Program-made: the position numbers and the translations under genes | Source: Amycolatopsis bullii | GTDB lineage: Bacteria > Actinomycetota > Actinomycetes > Mycobacteriales > Pseudonocardiaceae | Length of the DNA stretch: 64,000 nt | Direction: 5' to 3' | Assembly (NCBI RefSeq): GCF_014654205.1 | Contig: NZ_BNAW01000011.1 | Location: 112,478 to 176,477 of the forward strand | Shown here: positions 1-8,877 of the stretch, one piece after another | Position numbering within the stretch: the stretch's first letter is position 1 | How the letters are laid out: each line of letters opens with the position of its first letter | The notes under the pieces: generated by a model | Told to the model about the DNA's origin: nothing | The model's input: only the letters and a program-made list of their open reading frames with translations | The model's database searches: none

Positions 1-657
1 AACGAACGGGCCGACAAGGCGGGCGCGTTGCAGATCGTCGCGTCCGAGGGCGGCGCGGGGCTGCTCTGGCTGGTCGCCGCCGGCACGGGCGTGCTGGCAC
101 TGTGGCAGCTCGCCGAGGCAATCACCGGCCACCGGAACGCCGGCCCGCGGCGGCGCTGGGTGCGGCGGACGGTCAGCGGCGTCGAAGTGGTGCTGTACGG
201 CCTCGTCGCCTACAGCGCGGGCAAGACGGCGCTGGGCGCGTCCGGCAAGGCGGGGTCGGTGGTCGCGAGCGTGCTGGGCCGGCCGGGGGGCGCAGTCGCG
301 GTGATCGCGGCGGGCGTTCTGGTCATCGCGATCGCCGCGTGGCTCGCCTACCGCGGCGCGCGCAAGAAGTTCCTCCGCGACCTCGACTTCGGCGGCGCGT
401 CCCGGACGCTGCGGCGGTCGACCACCCGGCTCGGCCAGATCGGCTGGTGCGCGGTGGGGGCCCTGTACGCGACGGTGGGGGCGATGTTCGTGCTGGCCGC
501 GGTCCGCTACGACCCCGCCAAGGCCGGCGGCTTGGACCCGGCGCTGAAGACGCTGGCCATGCAACCGTACGGCCAGGCGCTGCTGCTGGCGCTGGCCGCG
601 GGCATCGCGGTGTTCGGCGTGTTCGCGCTGCTGGAGGCGCGGTTCCGCCGGCTGTGA
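1..657 (+). CDS. DUF1206 membrane protein, 5'-truncated by window edge
   Basis: C-terminal 218 residues of an integral membrane protein. The frame is open from base 1, so the start lies outside the window and the TTG at 28 is probably internal. I see about five hydrophobic segments, with a basic loop (RGARKKFLRDLDF) between the third and fourth. The repeated pattern of an Ala/Gly-rich helix pair is typical of DUF1206 proteins of actinobacteria, a family without known biochemical role. The gene converges on the zinc-finger gene 25 bp downstream. Confidence 0.75.
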   Translation, partial: NERADKAGALQIVASEGGAGLLWLVAAGTGVLALWQLAEAITGHRNAGPRRRWVRRTVSGVEVVLYGLVAYSAGKTALGASGKAGSVVASVLGRPGGAVAVIAAGVLVIAIAAWLAYRGARKKFLRDLDFGGASRTLRRSTTRLGQIGWCAVGALYATVGAMFVLAAVRYDPAKAGGLDPALKTLAMQPYGQALLLALAAGIAVFGVFALLEARFRRL

Positions 658-681
658 CGCCGACCGGGGCCGTCCCCCGGG

Positions 682-1032
682 TCACCGGTGCAGGTGCTGG
701 GCCCAGTCCGCGGGCACGCGGCCGGCCGGCCCGGGCGCGGGCTGGGTGAGCGGCCGGTGTTCGGGCCCGGCGAGCGCGGGGCCCGATTCGTACAGCACTT
801 CTTCGCCGTAGTCCCAGAACCACTCTTCGCCGGGCTCGAAGCTGCGCGCCAGCCGGTGCCCGCTGGCGGCGGCGTGACCGCTGGCGTGCTGCCCGGGCGA
901 CGAATCACAGCACCCGACGTGCCCGCATTCCGCGCAGCGGCGGAGGTGGAACCACCAGCCCTGCGGGTCCGCGGTCTCGCAGTCCGCACAACCCGGGCCG
1001 CTGGGCGGCACCGAGGGATCCACTCCTTGCAC
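682..1032 (-). CDS. UBP-type zinc finger protein
   Basis: About 116 residues. Near the N-terminus CADC is followed by CAECGHVGCCDSS, then HASGH and GHRLARSF. This Cys/His spacing is that of the ZnF-UBP (PF02148-type) fold, which in eukaryotes binds the free C-terminus of ubiquitin. Bacterial stand-alone versions have unknown partners. The domain fills most of the protein, and the C-terminal 35 residues are Pro/Ala-rich. I chose the GTG at 1032 because GAGGAG lies 5 nt upstream. GTG 1038 overlaps that ribosome site and is less likely. Confidence 0.8.
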   Translation of the reverse strand: MQGVDPSVPPSGPGCADCETADPQGWWFHLRRCAECGHVGCCDSSPGQHASGHAAASGHRLARSFEPGEEWFWDYGEEVLYESGPALAGPEHRPLTQPAPGPAGRVPADWAQHLHR

Positions 1033-1270
1033 GCGCACTCCTCTGCTCGACCGGACACACCCAGCTTAGGCGCCACCGGCCGGAACCCGCAGGGCCGGGC
1101 CACCGAACCGGTTTCCCTCCGGCCCGCGTCGGAAAATCGTCGATTCTTTCGATTATTCGACGCCTTCGATCACCGAACTCCAGGCGAAAGATCCTTATTG
1201 GCGGGAGCATTGACGACGGATACCGATCATGTTGGAATATCTCCACCAATGGGCATGAGAGGTTTCCATT

Positions 1271-2467
1271 ATGACTTCGAGAGCAGCGCAGCTCCGGTCC
1301 GTCTTCCTCGCCGCCGCACTGGCCGTCACCGCGACGGTTTCCGGGGTCCACCCGGCCACCGCCACCACGCAGGCGAATGCCGCGCAGATCGTGTCCGACA
1401 TGGGCGCCGGGTGGAATCTGGGAAATCAGCTGGAAGCCAGCAGCAACGGCGTTCCCAGTGAAACGGCGTGGGGTCAGCCGGCCGTCACCCAAGCGCTCAT
1501 CGACAAAGTCAAGGCCGCCGGGTTCAAAACCATCCGGATTCCGATTTCCTACCTGAACCACATCGGCGCCGCGCCGGGCTACCAGGTCAACACGGCCTGG
1601 CTGAACCGGATCCAGCAGGTCGTCGACTACGCCTACAAGCGCGGCCTGTACGTGCTGATCAACATGCACGGCGACGGCTACAAGAGCGTCAACGGCGCCT
1701 GGCTGATCTGCGACTCCGGCGACCAGGCCACCATCAAGGCCAAGTACCAGAAGGTCTGGCAGCAGGTCGCGGCCCGGTTCGCCGGCTACGACCAGCACCT
1801 GGTCATGGAGGCGATGAACGAGGAGTTCGACGGCCAGTACGGCACCCCGACGCAGCCGTGCTACTCGAACATCAACGCCTACAACCAGATCTTCGTGGAC
1901 ACCGTGCGCAAGACCGGCGGGAACAACGGTTCACGCTGGCTGCTCATCGCCGGCTGGAACACCAACATCGACTACACCACCGGCAACTACGGTTTCGTGC
2001 TGCCGACCGACCAGTTCCGGTCCTCGTCCGTTCCGGCGAGCGAAAAACGGATCATGATCTCCGTGCACTACTACAGCCCGTGGGACTTCGCCGGCGAGGA
2101 GAACGGCACCATCACCCAGTGGGGCCGCAACTCCACCAACCCGTCGAAAAAGTCGACCTGGGGTCAGGAAGACTACCTCGACGCCCAGCTGAAAGCAGTG
2201 CGCGACGTGTTCGTCTCGAAGGGCTATCCGGCCGTCGTCGGCGAATACGGTTCCGTCGACAAGTCCGCGTTCGATTCCTCGAACAACCGCTACCGCGCGG
2301 ACTTCGCGCGTGCCGTCGTGTCGACGGCCAAGAAGTACGGCGCGGCCACCATTTACTGGGACAACGGCTACAACGGCCAGTACGGGCTGGGCCTGTTCGA
2401 CCGGAACTCGACCACCGTGACCCACCAGGGCATCATCGACGCCATCATGAGCGGGCTCGCCGGCTGA
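1271..2467 (+). CDS. secreted GH5 endo-beta-1,4-glucanase
   Basis: 398 residues: signal peptide (about 1-31, ending in Ala-rich sequence) followed by one GH5 TIM-barrel domain and no carbohydrate-binding module. GAGWNLGNQLEA opens the barrel. The acid/base Glu is about residue 184 in AMNEEFD, and the nucleophile Glu is about 325 in VVGEYGS. HYYSPWDF and IYWDNGYNG are further GH5 landmarks. It resembles GH5 subfamily 4-type glucanases/xyloglucanases, but substrate cannot be fixed by eye. The ATG at 1271 follows a weak GAGAGG. The gene converges on the GH9 cellulase across a hairpin. Confidence 0.88.
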   Translation: MTSRAAQLRSVFLAAALAVTATVSGVHPATATTQANAAQIVSDMGAGWNLGNQLEASSNGVPSETAWGQPAVTQALIDKVKAAGFKTIRIPISYLNHIGAAPGYQVNTAWLNRIQQVVDYAYKRGLYVLINMHGDGYKSVNGAWLICDSGDQATIKAKYQKVWQQVAARFAGYDQHLVMEAMNEEFDGQYGTPTQPCYSNINAYNQIFVDTVRKTGGNNGSRWLLIAGWNTNIDYTTGNYGFVLPTDQFRSSSVPASEKRIMISVHYYSPWDFAGEENGTITQWGRNSTNPSKKSTWGQEDYLDAQLKAVRDVFVSKGYPAVVGEYGSVDKSAFDSSNNRYRADFARAVVSTAKKYGAATIYWDNGYNGQYGLGLFDRNSTTVTHQGIIDAIMSGLAG

Positions 2468-2488
2468 CGGGCGAGGCGGGACGGAGAA

Positions 2489-2529
2489 GCGGGCAGGCGC
2501 GCCGAGGGGGAGGAGGCGCACCTGCCCGC
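2489..2529. terminator. hairpin between convergent cellulase genes
   Basis: A 15-nt arm (2489-2503) pairs with 2515-2529 around an 11-nt purine loop, with one internal mismatch. It lies between the GH5 stop (2467) and the GH9 stop (2588) and can serve both strands. No long T tract follows, as is usual in high-GC actinomycetes. Confidence 0.6.
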
Positions 2530-2587
2530 GGGGGAAACGCTAGCGGAGTGTCCGGGAGTTCGCCGATCGAACGCCCGGACGGCCTCC

Positions 2588-5464
2588 TCAGCTGCAGGTC
2601 TTCCCGTTCACGGCGAAGGACGACGGGGCCGGGTTGCTGCCCGTGTGGCTGCCGTTGAACCCGATCGAGACGGACTTGCCCGGCGCGACCGAGGCGTTCC
2701 ACGACATCGCCTTGGCGGTGACTTCGGCGCCGGACTGCGACCACGTCGCCGACCAGCCCTGGGTGACCTTCTGACCGGCCGGGAAGGCGAACTTCAGCGT
2801 CCAGTCCGGCCACGCCGTGGTTCCGGTGTTGGTCAGGGTGACGTAGGCCGTGAAGCCACCACTCCACGAGGTCGCCGAGTAGGTCACCGCGCAGCCGCCG
2901 GCCGGGGTGTCCGGCAGCGTCGTGAACTGCGTCGACGCCGAGTCGGGGCCGCTCAGGCCCGCACCGTTGCGGGCCACCACGACCAGGGTGTAGGCGGTCG
3001 ACGGCGACAGCCCGGTCAGGGTCGCCGACGTCCCGGTGACCGTGGCGAGCACCTTGCGGGCCGCCCCGGTCACGCTCACGACGTCGTAGTTCTTGATCCC
3101 GCTTTCGGCGTCCGAAGACGCCGTCCAGGTCACCGTCGCGCCGGTGGCGGACACGCCGGACACGGCGGGCTTGCCGGCCGCGGCCGGGGCGGTCGTGTCC
3201 ACCGCGGACGGCGACTTCTCCGCGGTCCAGTTCGCCAGCCAGGCCAGCGCCGAGTTCCAGTTGATGGCGACCTCGTTCACCGAGTACGCCTGGATGTCGT
3301 CGACGAAGCAGCGCTGGGGTGCGCAGCCGGCGAGCAGCCGGGCCGCGGTCGGGTCCTGCAGGCCGCTGTTGGGCCCGCCGGACAGCGCCCCGGGCGGCGC
3401 GGTCGGCAGTGACGGGTCCAGCTCGTGCGCCCAGAACCGGTGGTGCACGTTCTGCACGGCCTGGTCACCGTGGCCGGCGACGTAGGAGTAGTTCGCGGGG
3501 TTGCGGCCCAGCAGGTAGTCCATCGCCCCGAACGCGCCGTCGCGGTACTTGTCCTGCTTGGTGAAGTCGTACGCCAGCGCCAGGACCACGCCGTTGTTGG
3601 CCACCAGGCCGTTGGATCCCCACTCGTACGTGCCGTCGGCGGTGCGGTAGGGCGCGGGGTAGCCCATCCCCGCCATCTGGGCGAGGTGGCTGTCCGCCGT
3701 CGTGGTGATGGCGGTCTTGATGGCCGCGACGTCCGCCGCGGGCAGGTCGGTGGGCACCAGCGCGAGGGTGATGTCGCCGAGCGCCCCCGTCGAGCCCCAG
3801 TCGAAGCCGTGGGTGTTGAAGCTGACGCCCCGGTAGAGCGACGAACCGGTGACGTCGGTGCGGTACCCGCTCTTGCCGGTCGTCGCGAACAGCTCCGCGG
3901 CCGCCCAGTAGAACTCGTCGGTCACGGTGTTGTCGCTGTAGGTGCCGCCGCCGGTGCCGTCGTTCGGGTCGGCCAGCACGTTCGGGTTGGCCTTCGCCGC
4001 GGCGTAGGCCTTCTCGGCCGCGGCGAGCAGCTTCGCCGAGTACGCCGGGTCGATGGTCTTCCACAGCCGGGACGCCTGCGCGGCGACCGCGGCCATGTTC
4101 AGCGTGGCCGCCGTGCTCGGCGGGGAGAGCCGGCGCGGCTGGCTGTCCAGCTCGGGCCGGGTCGGCAGCGCGGTCCACGCCGCGTCGTGGATCTTGTGGT
4201 GCACCATGCCGGCGTTCGGCTTGCCGTCGGGCACCTGCATGGACAGCAGGAAGTCGACCTCCCAGCGGGCTTCGTCGAGGATGTCCGGGACGCCGTTGTT
4301 CCGCTCCGGGATGGCCAGCTTCCCGTCGCCCAGCGCGCTCGCGTCGCCCAGCTTCAGCGCGCGCTCGTACTCGTCGAGCAGTTCCCAGGTCGCGATGCCG
4401 CCGTTGACGACGTACTTGCCGTGGTCGCCGGCGTCGTACCAGCCGCCGCGCACGTCGAGGGTGTAGCCGCAGTTCAGGTCCGACCGGCAGGGCACGTTGT
4501 TGTCGCCCTGGTTCGGCGCGACGTTGACGTGGCCCGCGGGCCGCGCGTAGTTCGCGCCCACGTACTGGGCGTCGATCGCGATCCCGCTGCGCTGGTGGTA
4601 GAAGAAGGCCAGCGAGTCGTAGCGCAGCTTCTTGAGCCCGTCCGCGGAGATGTCGAACGGGAAACTGGTCTCGGAGCCGACGGCCAGGGTGTAGCCGGTG
4701 CCCGCGGTGTCGTAGGCGGAGAAGTCGATGTCGTGGACGCTCTCGCCGGAGGCGGCGTCCGCGCCGCGGGGCCGGGTCTGGCCGGTGGTCACCGCGGTGC
4801 CGGCGGCGTTGCGCAACGTCCACGTCACCGGTGTCGCCGAGCTGCTGATCAAGGTGGCGTGCTTGGGCAGGCCGGGGGTGTAGCTCTCCTGGTTCACCCG
4901 GATGCCGCTGGTCGGCGGCAGGCCGCCGGGCGGGATCACCCCGCCGATCAGCGAGATGTTGTCCAGGCAGACGGTGTTGTTCGCGGCCTGGCCGCCGAAC
5001 CAGAAGGCCAGCTGGCCGTTGCCCGCGGCCGGGAAGTCCAAAGTGGACGTGAACGTGACGGTGAAGTGCTGGGCCGTCGGGGTGACCGTGAGGTCGGTGC
5101 GGGAGATCTGCCGGTAGGGCGAGACGGCCTCGCCGGCGACGGCGGAGATCTGCTGGGTGGTCGTGGCGTGCGCGTCGAATGTGAGCGTGTACTGCTGTCC
5201 CGCCTCGAAGGGGACGCCGTTCTGGCCGGCCAGGGCGTCGTAGCCGTTGGCCGTGCCGCCGGTGACGTCGGTGCAGAACTCGCCGCCGGTGACGCGGCCG
5301 GTGGTCCCGGCCCCGGCCCACCAGGGGTCGAGGGTGCCACTGGCGAACGTGCCGTTGAGCAGCCGCTCGTAGTCCGCGGCGGACGCGGGAACGGAACCCG
5401 CCGTCAGCCCGAGCGTCGTCACCGCCAGCAACACCAGTCCAGCCCGGAATCTTCTGACCCGCAT
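2588..5464 (-). CDS. secreted modular GH9 cellulase (CBM4/9-Ig-GH9-FN3-CBM2)
   Basis: 958 residues. Order: signal peptide (1-28), an N-terminal CBM4/9-like beta-sandwich (about 30-175), an Ig-like CelD_N domain starting GIRVNQESY (about 185-270), the GH9 (alpha/alpha)6 catalytic domain (to about 745), an FN3 module (about 755-855) and a C-terminal CBM2 (about 857-958, with flanking Cys and conserved Trp). Catalytic signatures are WYDAGDHGKY (base Asp, about 345) and NEVAINWNSAL (acid Glu, about 731). The ATG at 5464 has GAGGAG upstream; the frame extends further 5' but lacks a credible start. A CebR-type operator lies 34 bp upstream, predicting cellobiose induction. Confidence 0.92.
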   Translation of the reverse strand: MRVRRFRAGLVLLAVTTLGLTAGSVPASAADYERLLNGTFASGTLDPWWAGAGTTGRVTGGEFCTDVTGGTANGYDALAGQNGVPFEAGQQYTLTFDAHATTTQQISAVAGEAVSPYRQISRTDLTVTPTAQHFTVTFTSTLDFPAAGNGQLAFWFGGQAANNTVCLDNISLIGGVIPPGGLPPTSGIRVNQESYTPGLPKHATLISSSATPVTWTLRNAAGTAVTTGQTRPRGADAASGESVHDIDFSAYDTAGTGYTLAVGSETSFPFDISADGLKKLRYDSLAFFYHQRSGIAIDAQYVGANYARPAGHVNVAPNQGDNNVPCRSDLNCGYTLDVRGGWYDAGDHGKYVVNGGIATWELLDEYERALKLGDASALGDGKLAIPERNNGVPDILDEARWEVDFLLSMQVPDGKPNAGMVHHKIHDAAWTALPTRPELDSQPRRLSPPSTAATLNMAAVAAQASRLWKTIDPAYSAKLLAAAEKAYAAAKANPNVLADPNDGTGGGTYSDNTVTDEFYWAAAELFATTGKSGYRTDVTGSSLYRGVSFNTHGFDWGSTGALGDITLALVPTDLPAADVAAIKTAITTTADSHLAQMAGMGYPAPYRTADGTYEWGSNGLVANNGVVLALAYDFTKQDKYRDGAFGAMDYLLGRNPANYSYVAGHGDQAVQNVHHRFWAHELDPSLPTAPPGALSGGPNSGLQDPTAARLLAGCAPQRCFVDDIQAYSVNEVAINWNSALAWLANWTAEKSPSAVDTTAPAAAGKPAVSGVSATGATVTWTASSDAESGIKNYDVVSVTGAARKVLATVTGTSATLTGLSPSTAYTLVVVARNGAGLSGPDSASTQFTTLPDTPAGGCAVTYSATSWSGGFTAYVTLTNTGTTAWPDWTLKFAFPAGQKVTQGWSATWSQSGAEVTAKAMSWNASVAPGKSVSIGFNGSHTGSNPAPSSFAVNGKTCS

Positions 5465-5497
5465 TCGCCATCTCCTCGTCGTCGAGCTCGGCAAAAG

Positions 5498-5511
5498 TGG
5501 GAGCGCTCCCA
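5498..5511. promoter_or_regulatory. CebR-type operator upstream of GH9 gene
   Basis: Perfect 14-bp palindrome TGGGAGCGCTCCCA, identical to the well-known CebR binding site of Streptomyces cellulase and cello-oligosaccharide genes. It sits 34 bp before the GH9 start codon. A second identical copy precedes the SGNH-GH5 mannanase at 40890. No cebR-like gene adjoining a cellobiose transporter is in the window, so the repressor must be elsewhere. Confidence 0.88.
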
Positions 5512-5655
5512 GACAGGGCACTGTAATCATGCGCACACGGCTTTGGCAATGATCGGCATAGGAGGGTGGACGCGGTACCTGCCTTCGTCTATACATACCG
5601 GGGTCCCCGGGTCAGCCAACGCGAAATTTTCGAAACTTTCAGCGAAACCGAAAAT

Positions 5656-5667
5656 GTTAACGCTAAC
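5656..5667. promoter_or_regulatory. LacI-type operator upstream of GH27 gene
   Basis: GTTAACGCTAAC is a near-perfect palindrome with a central CG, the layout of LacI-family operators. It lies 31 bp upstream of the alpha-galactosidase ATG. The regulator is not identified. Confidence 0.5.
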
Positions 5668-5698
5668 TCTCGGTCCGCCCGTCCGGAAAGGGGCGACG

Positions 5699-7327
5699 AT
5701 GCCCGCTCGAACCCGTTCACGGATCCTGCACTTGTTCACCGCCGCGGCCGCCGCGCTGTCACTGTCCGCCGTGGTCCCGCCGGCCGCCACCGCCGCGCCC
5801 GGGAGCCCGGCGGTCACCCCGCCGCTCGGCTGGAACAGCTGGAACAGCTTCGGCTGCAACGTCAGCGAGTCCACCATCCACCAGGCCGCCGACGCCATGG
5901 TCTCCTCCGGCATGCGCGACGCGGGCTACCAGTACGTCGTCGTCGACGACTGCTGGTTCGACCCGCAGCGCGACGCCCAGGGCAACCTGCGCGGCAACGC
6001 CTCGAAGTTCCCCAGCGGCATGAAGGCCCTCGGGGACTACATCCACGCCCGCGGCCTGAAGTTCGGCATCTACCAGGTGCCCACCGACCGCACGTGCGCC
6101 CAGCGCACCGGCACCTACCCCGGCTCGACCGGCAGCCAGGGCCACGAAGCCCAGGACGCCCGCACCTTCGCCTCCTGGGGCGTCGACTACCTGAAGTACG
6201 ACTGGTGCTCCCCCGCCGGCACCCGCGACGAGCAGGTCAGCCGGTTCGGCCTGATGCGCGACGCTCTGCGCGGCACCGGGCGGCCCATCGTCTACAGCAT
6301 CAACCCCAACAGCTACCACGCCATCACCGGGGACAAGTACGACTGGGGCCAGGTCGCCGACCTGTGGCGCACCACCGAAGACCTGCTCGACATCTGGCAG
6401 AACGGCAACACCAACAGCTACCCGATGGGCGTCGGCAACGTCCTCGACGTCACCGCGCCGCTCGCCGCCCAAGCCGGTCCCGGGCACTGGAACGACCCGG
6501 ACATGCTCGTCGTCGGGCGGCCCGGCCTGTCGCTGACCGAGTCCCGCGCCCACTTCGCGCTGTGGGCCCTGATGGCCGCCCCGCTGATGGCGGGCAACGA
6601 CATCCGCACCATGTCCGCGGACATCAGCGCCGTCCTGCGCAACCCGCGCCTGCTGGCCGTCGACCAGGACCGCCTCGGCGCCGGCGGCCGCCGGGTCCGC
6701 GACGACGGCAACGTCGAGGTCTTCGCCAAGCCGCTCTCCGACGGGTCCGTCGCCGTCGGGCTGCTCAACCGCGGCAGCGGCACGGCCACCATCACCACCA
6801 CCGCGGCGCAGATCGGGCTGTTCGGGACCTCGTTCACCTTGACCGACCTGTGGACCGGCGCCACGTCGGCATCCAGCGGGTCGATCAGCGCGAGCGTGCC
6901 CGCCCACGGCGTCGCCGCCTACCGCGTCTCCGGCGGCACCCCGCTCGCCGCCACGACGTCCCGGCTGCGCGGCAACGGCTCGAACCGCTGCCTCGACGTC
7001 GACAACGCCTCCACCGCGTCCGGCGCGGGCACGCTGCTCTGGGACTGCCAGACCGCCGCCAACCAGCTGTGGACGACCTGGGAGAACGGCGAAATCCGGG
7101 TGTTCGGCGACAAGTGCCTCGACGGCGGCGCGAGTGGCGCCCAGGTGACCAGCCGCTCGTGCACCGGCCAGAACAACCAGAAGTGGACCGTCGGGTCGGA
7201 CGGCACCATTCGCAACGTCCAATCAGGACTGTGCCTCGACGCCGAAGGGGCGGCGACCGCCAACGGGACGCGCGCGATCCTGTGGTCCTGCAACGGCCAG
7301 GCGAACCAGAAGTGGAGCCGCGTCTGA
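5699..7327 (+). CDS. secreted GH27 alpha-galactosidase with CBM13 lectin domain
   Basis: 542 residues: signal peptide (about 1-33), GH27 TIM barrel beginning PPLGWNSWNSFGC, a C-terminal all-beta domain, then a ricin-type beta-trefoil CBM13 (about 420-542) with repeated Q-x-W motifs. The nucleophile is Asp168 in YLKYDWC and the predicted acid/base is Asp228 in TTEDLLD. GHWNDPDML is another family mark. The enzyme should release terminal alpha-galactose from galactomannan or RG side chains, which fits the mannanase and galactanase elsewhere in the window. The ATG at 5699 follows GGAAAGG. The IS element inserted immediately after its stop codon, leaving the protein intact. Confidence 0.92.
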   Translation: MPARTRSRILHLFTAAAAALSLSAVVPPAATAAPGSPAVTPPLGWNSWNSFGCNVSESTIHQAADAMVSSGMRDAGYQYVVVDDCWFDPQRDAQGNLRGNASKFPSGMKALGDYIHARGLKFGIYQVPTDRTCAQRTGTYPGSTGSQGHEAQDARTFASWGVDYLKYDWCSPAGTRDEQVSRFGLMRDALRGTGRPIVYSINPNSYHAITGDKYDWGQVADLWRTTEDLLDIWQNGNTNSYPMGVGNVLDVTAPLAAQAGPGHWNDPDMLVVGRPGLSLTESRAHFALWALMAAPLMAGNDIRTMSADISAVLRNPRLLAVDQDRLGAGGRRVRDDGNVEVFAKPLSDGSVAVGLLNRGSGTATITTTAAQIGLFGTSFTLTDLWTGATSASSGSISASVPAHGVAAYRVSGGTPLAATTSRLRGNGSNRCLDVDNASTASGAGTLLWDCQTAANQLWTTWENGEIRVFGDKCLDGGASGAQVTSRSCTGQNNQKWTVGSDGTIRNVQSGLCLDAEGAATANGTRAILWSCNGQANQKWSRV

Positions 7328-7340
7328 ACAGCTTCGGCTC
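7322..7340. repeat. left 19-bp target-site duplication of the IS element
   Basis: GTCTGAACAGCTTCGGCTC is identical to 9645-9663. This copy contains the GH27 stop codon (7325-7327). Joining the two flanks gives a continuous pre-insertion sequence. Confidence 0.85.
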
Positions 7341-7355
7341 CTGACTTGGCTCGAA

Positions 7356-8390
7356 TTAGTGCGCACCGCGGTCGTGGATGCGGGTGAGGGCATCGCGGAG
7401 GTCGTCGGGTAGCGGGTCGACGGCGGTGAGGGTGTGCTCGCCGGCCTGGATGTTGGTGGTGCGGTAGCGGCGGGTGGTGCGCACGAACTTCTTGATCGAC
7501 CAGCCGGTGGTCTGCTCGATCCACCTGCTGACGGCCAGGGCGGCGAACACGACCGTCAGGTGCGCGTCGGTCGATCACGAACTCGGCGGTGACGTCCGGG
7601 AGGTTGGTGACGTAGCCTTTGAGGCCGGCAAGGGCGCGTGCCTTGGCTTCCAGGGTCCGGTTGACACTCTTGGTGGCGCCGGTGAGCTGGATGAACCGGT
7701 TGCGTTTGACCGCGGTCTTGCCAGCGTCGGCCACGACCGTGACATCAGCCAGCTGGTGGGCATCCATGAACGCACGGATGGTCGGCAGCATCGTAGTGGT
7801 CTCGCCCCGGTTGCCCTGGAACGCGTTAACCATCAACGGAAACCCGCTTGCGTCGGTGAGCAGCCCGATCGTGATATGCGGCTCCAGGCGGCGTTCTTTG
7901 GAGAACCCGGGCTCACGGAACCCGTCCCCGGCATCGGTCTCGAAGTACAAGGTGGACACATCGTAGAGAACCAGTGACGCCGGCCCCAGATCAGCGGTGC
8001 GGGCGCGTCCAGCTTACTGGTCGGCTCGACGATCCGTGCCAGCACCAGTGATCGGAACACCTCGTCACCACCAGCGGCCTCCTCGAACCCCAACAGCTGG
8101 TAGGCGTGGCCGAGCGCGTCCCACAGGTACCCCATCCGCGACGACGTGATCGCAAGCGGCCCACCACCAGCACCACTGCCGGCCTGCAACGCCGCGAAGT
8201 CCGGGCCAAAGTCGAGCTCGGGCTGCCCCACAGCCAGACGCTGCCTCGCCACCGCCTTGAGCGCCTCCAACGCCGCATCGTCATGCGCCGAGCCGATGTG
8301 CTCGATGTCCCGCGACCCGCGACGCGAGGAGTGCACGATCTGCACCGCCCTGGCCCCCGACGCCGTCTTCACCGTGCGCACATACGCCAC
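7356..8390 (-). pseudogene. IS1634-family transposase remnant
   Basis: The N-terminal part (from 8390, MAYVRTVKTASGARAVQIV) matches IS1634 transposases as I remember them and runs to EPTSKLD. The frame then shifts to ASLVLYDVSTLYFETDAGDGF, so a middle piece is gone. A second gap lies at VVADAG/KTAVKRNRF (frame kept). A third joins EFVID to AHLTVVFAALAVSRW in another frame. The last gap removes the stretch that should contain the catalytic Glu region (the HQLWHIEKSFRM-like motif in intact relatives). The C-terminus ends at 7356. The gene is clearly inactive. Confidence 0.85.
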
Positions 8391-8450
8391 GAGAGACAGC
8401 CTAGAACCGGCCGGTTAGTGCGCAGATTTTCGCCGTTCACACGACGAAAC

Positions 8451-8506
8451 CGCAGCTCAACAGCCAGACCCTACCCAAGATCAGCGATCTTGAGCCAAAG
8501 TCAGGT
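8451..8506. repeat. inner copy of the element's right end
   Basis: A 56-bp segment nearly identical to 9591-9646, differing by two single-base indels. The terminal repeat in this copy reads GAGCCAAAGTCAG, with one extra A compared with the functional-looking outer end. It also contains the short palindrome AAGATCAGCGATCTT. Confidence 0.85.
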
Positions 8507-8517
8507 AAGGTGACGGA

Positions 8518-8874
8518 ATGGTCATGCGGGTGGCGGTTCCCGTGCTGCCGTGCCGAGATGTGCAGGCAGCGCGGTCGTACTTCACGGACGTGCTCGGATT
8601 CGACACCATCTTCACCTGGGAGACCCCACCTAGCTACGCGGCCGTGGTCCGCGACACCGCCGAGTTCCACCTGTACGCCGAAAGCAGCGTCGGCCCGGCC
8701 AGGGTGACGGTTGTCGTCGACGACGTCGATTCCTGCCACGACGAGCTGCGCGCCCGCGGCGCCGACATCGTCGAGCCACTGGCTGACCGGCCCTACGGGA
8801 TGCGCGACTTCAACGTACGGACACCCGATGGGCACTTGTTGATCTTTACTCAGCCGCTTACCGAGTACGGGTGA
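8518..8874 (+). CDS. VOC-family (glyoxalase/bleomycin-resistance-like) protein
   Basis: 118 residues with the beta-alpha-beta-beta-beta pattern of one vicinal-oxygen-chelate module: VAVPVLPCRDVQAARSYF at the N-terminus, then RVTVVVDDVD and the closing RTPDGHLLIFTQP. Such proteins are metal-dependent isomerases or dioxygenases, or they sequester antibiotics. Metal ligands are incomplete by eye, so a binding role is possible. The ATG at 8518 follows AAGGTGA, only 11 bp from the inner IS end. The gene is intact although everything else in the element is broken. It converges with the hydrolase remnant. Confidence 0.72.
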   Translation: MVMRVAVPVLPCRDVQAARSYFTDVLGFDTIFTWETPPSYAAVVRDTAEFHLYAESSVGPARVTVVVDDVDSCHDELRARGADIVEPLADRPYGMRDFNVRTPDGHLLIFTQPLTEYG

Positions 8875-8877
8875 CCA

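Noticed and set aside
655..681. Weak GC hairpin between DUF1206 and zinc-finger genes
   Set aside because: The pairing is imperfect and very short; not strong enough for a terminator call.
3425..5698. Long open frame running into the GH27 gene on the plus strand
   Set aside because: It is antisense to the GH9 cellulase, Arg/Val-rich and without domains; only the part from 5699 is a real gene.
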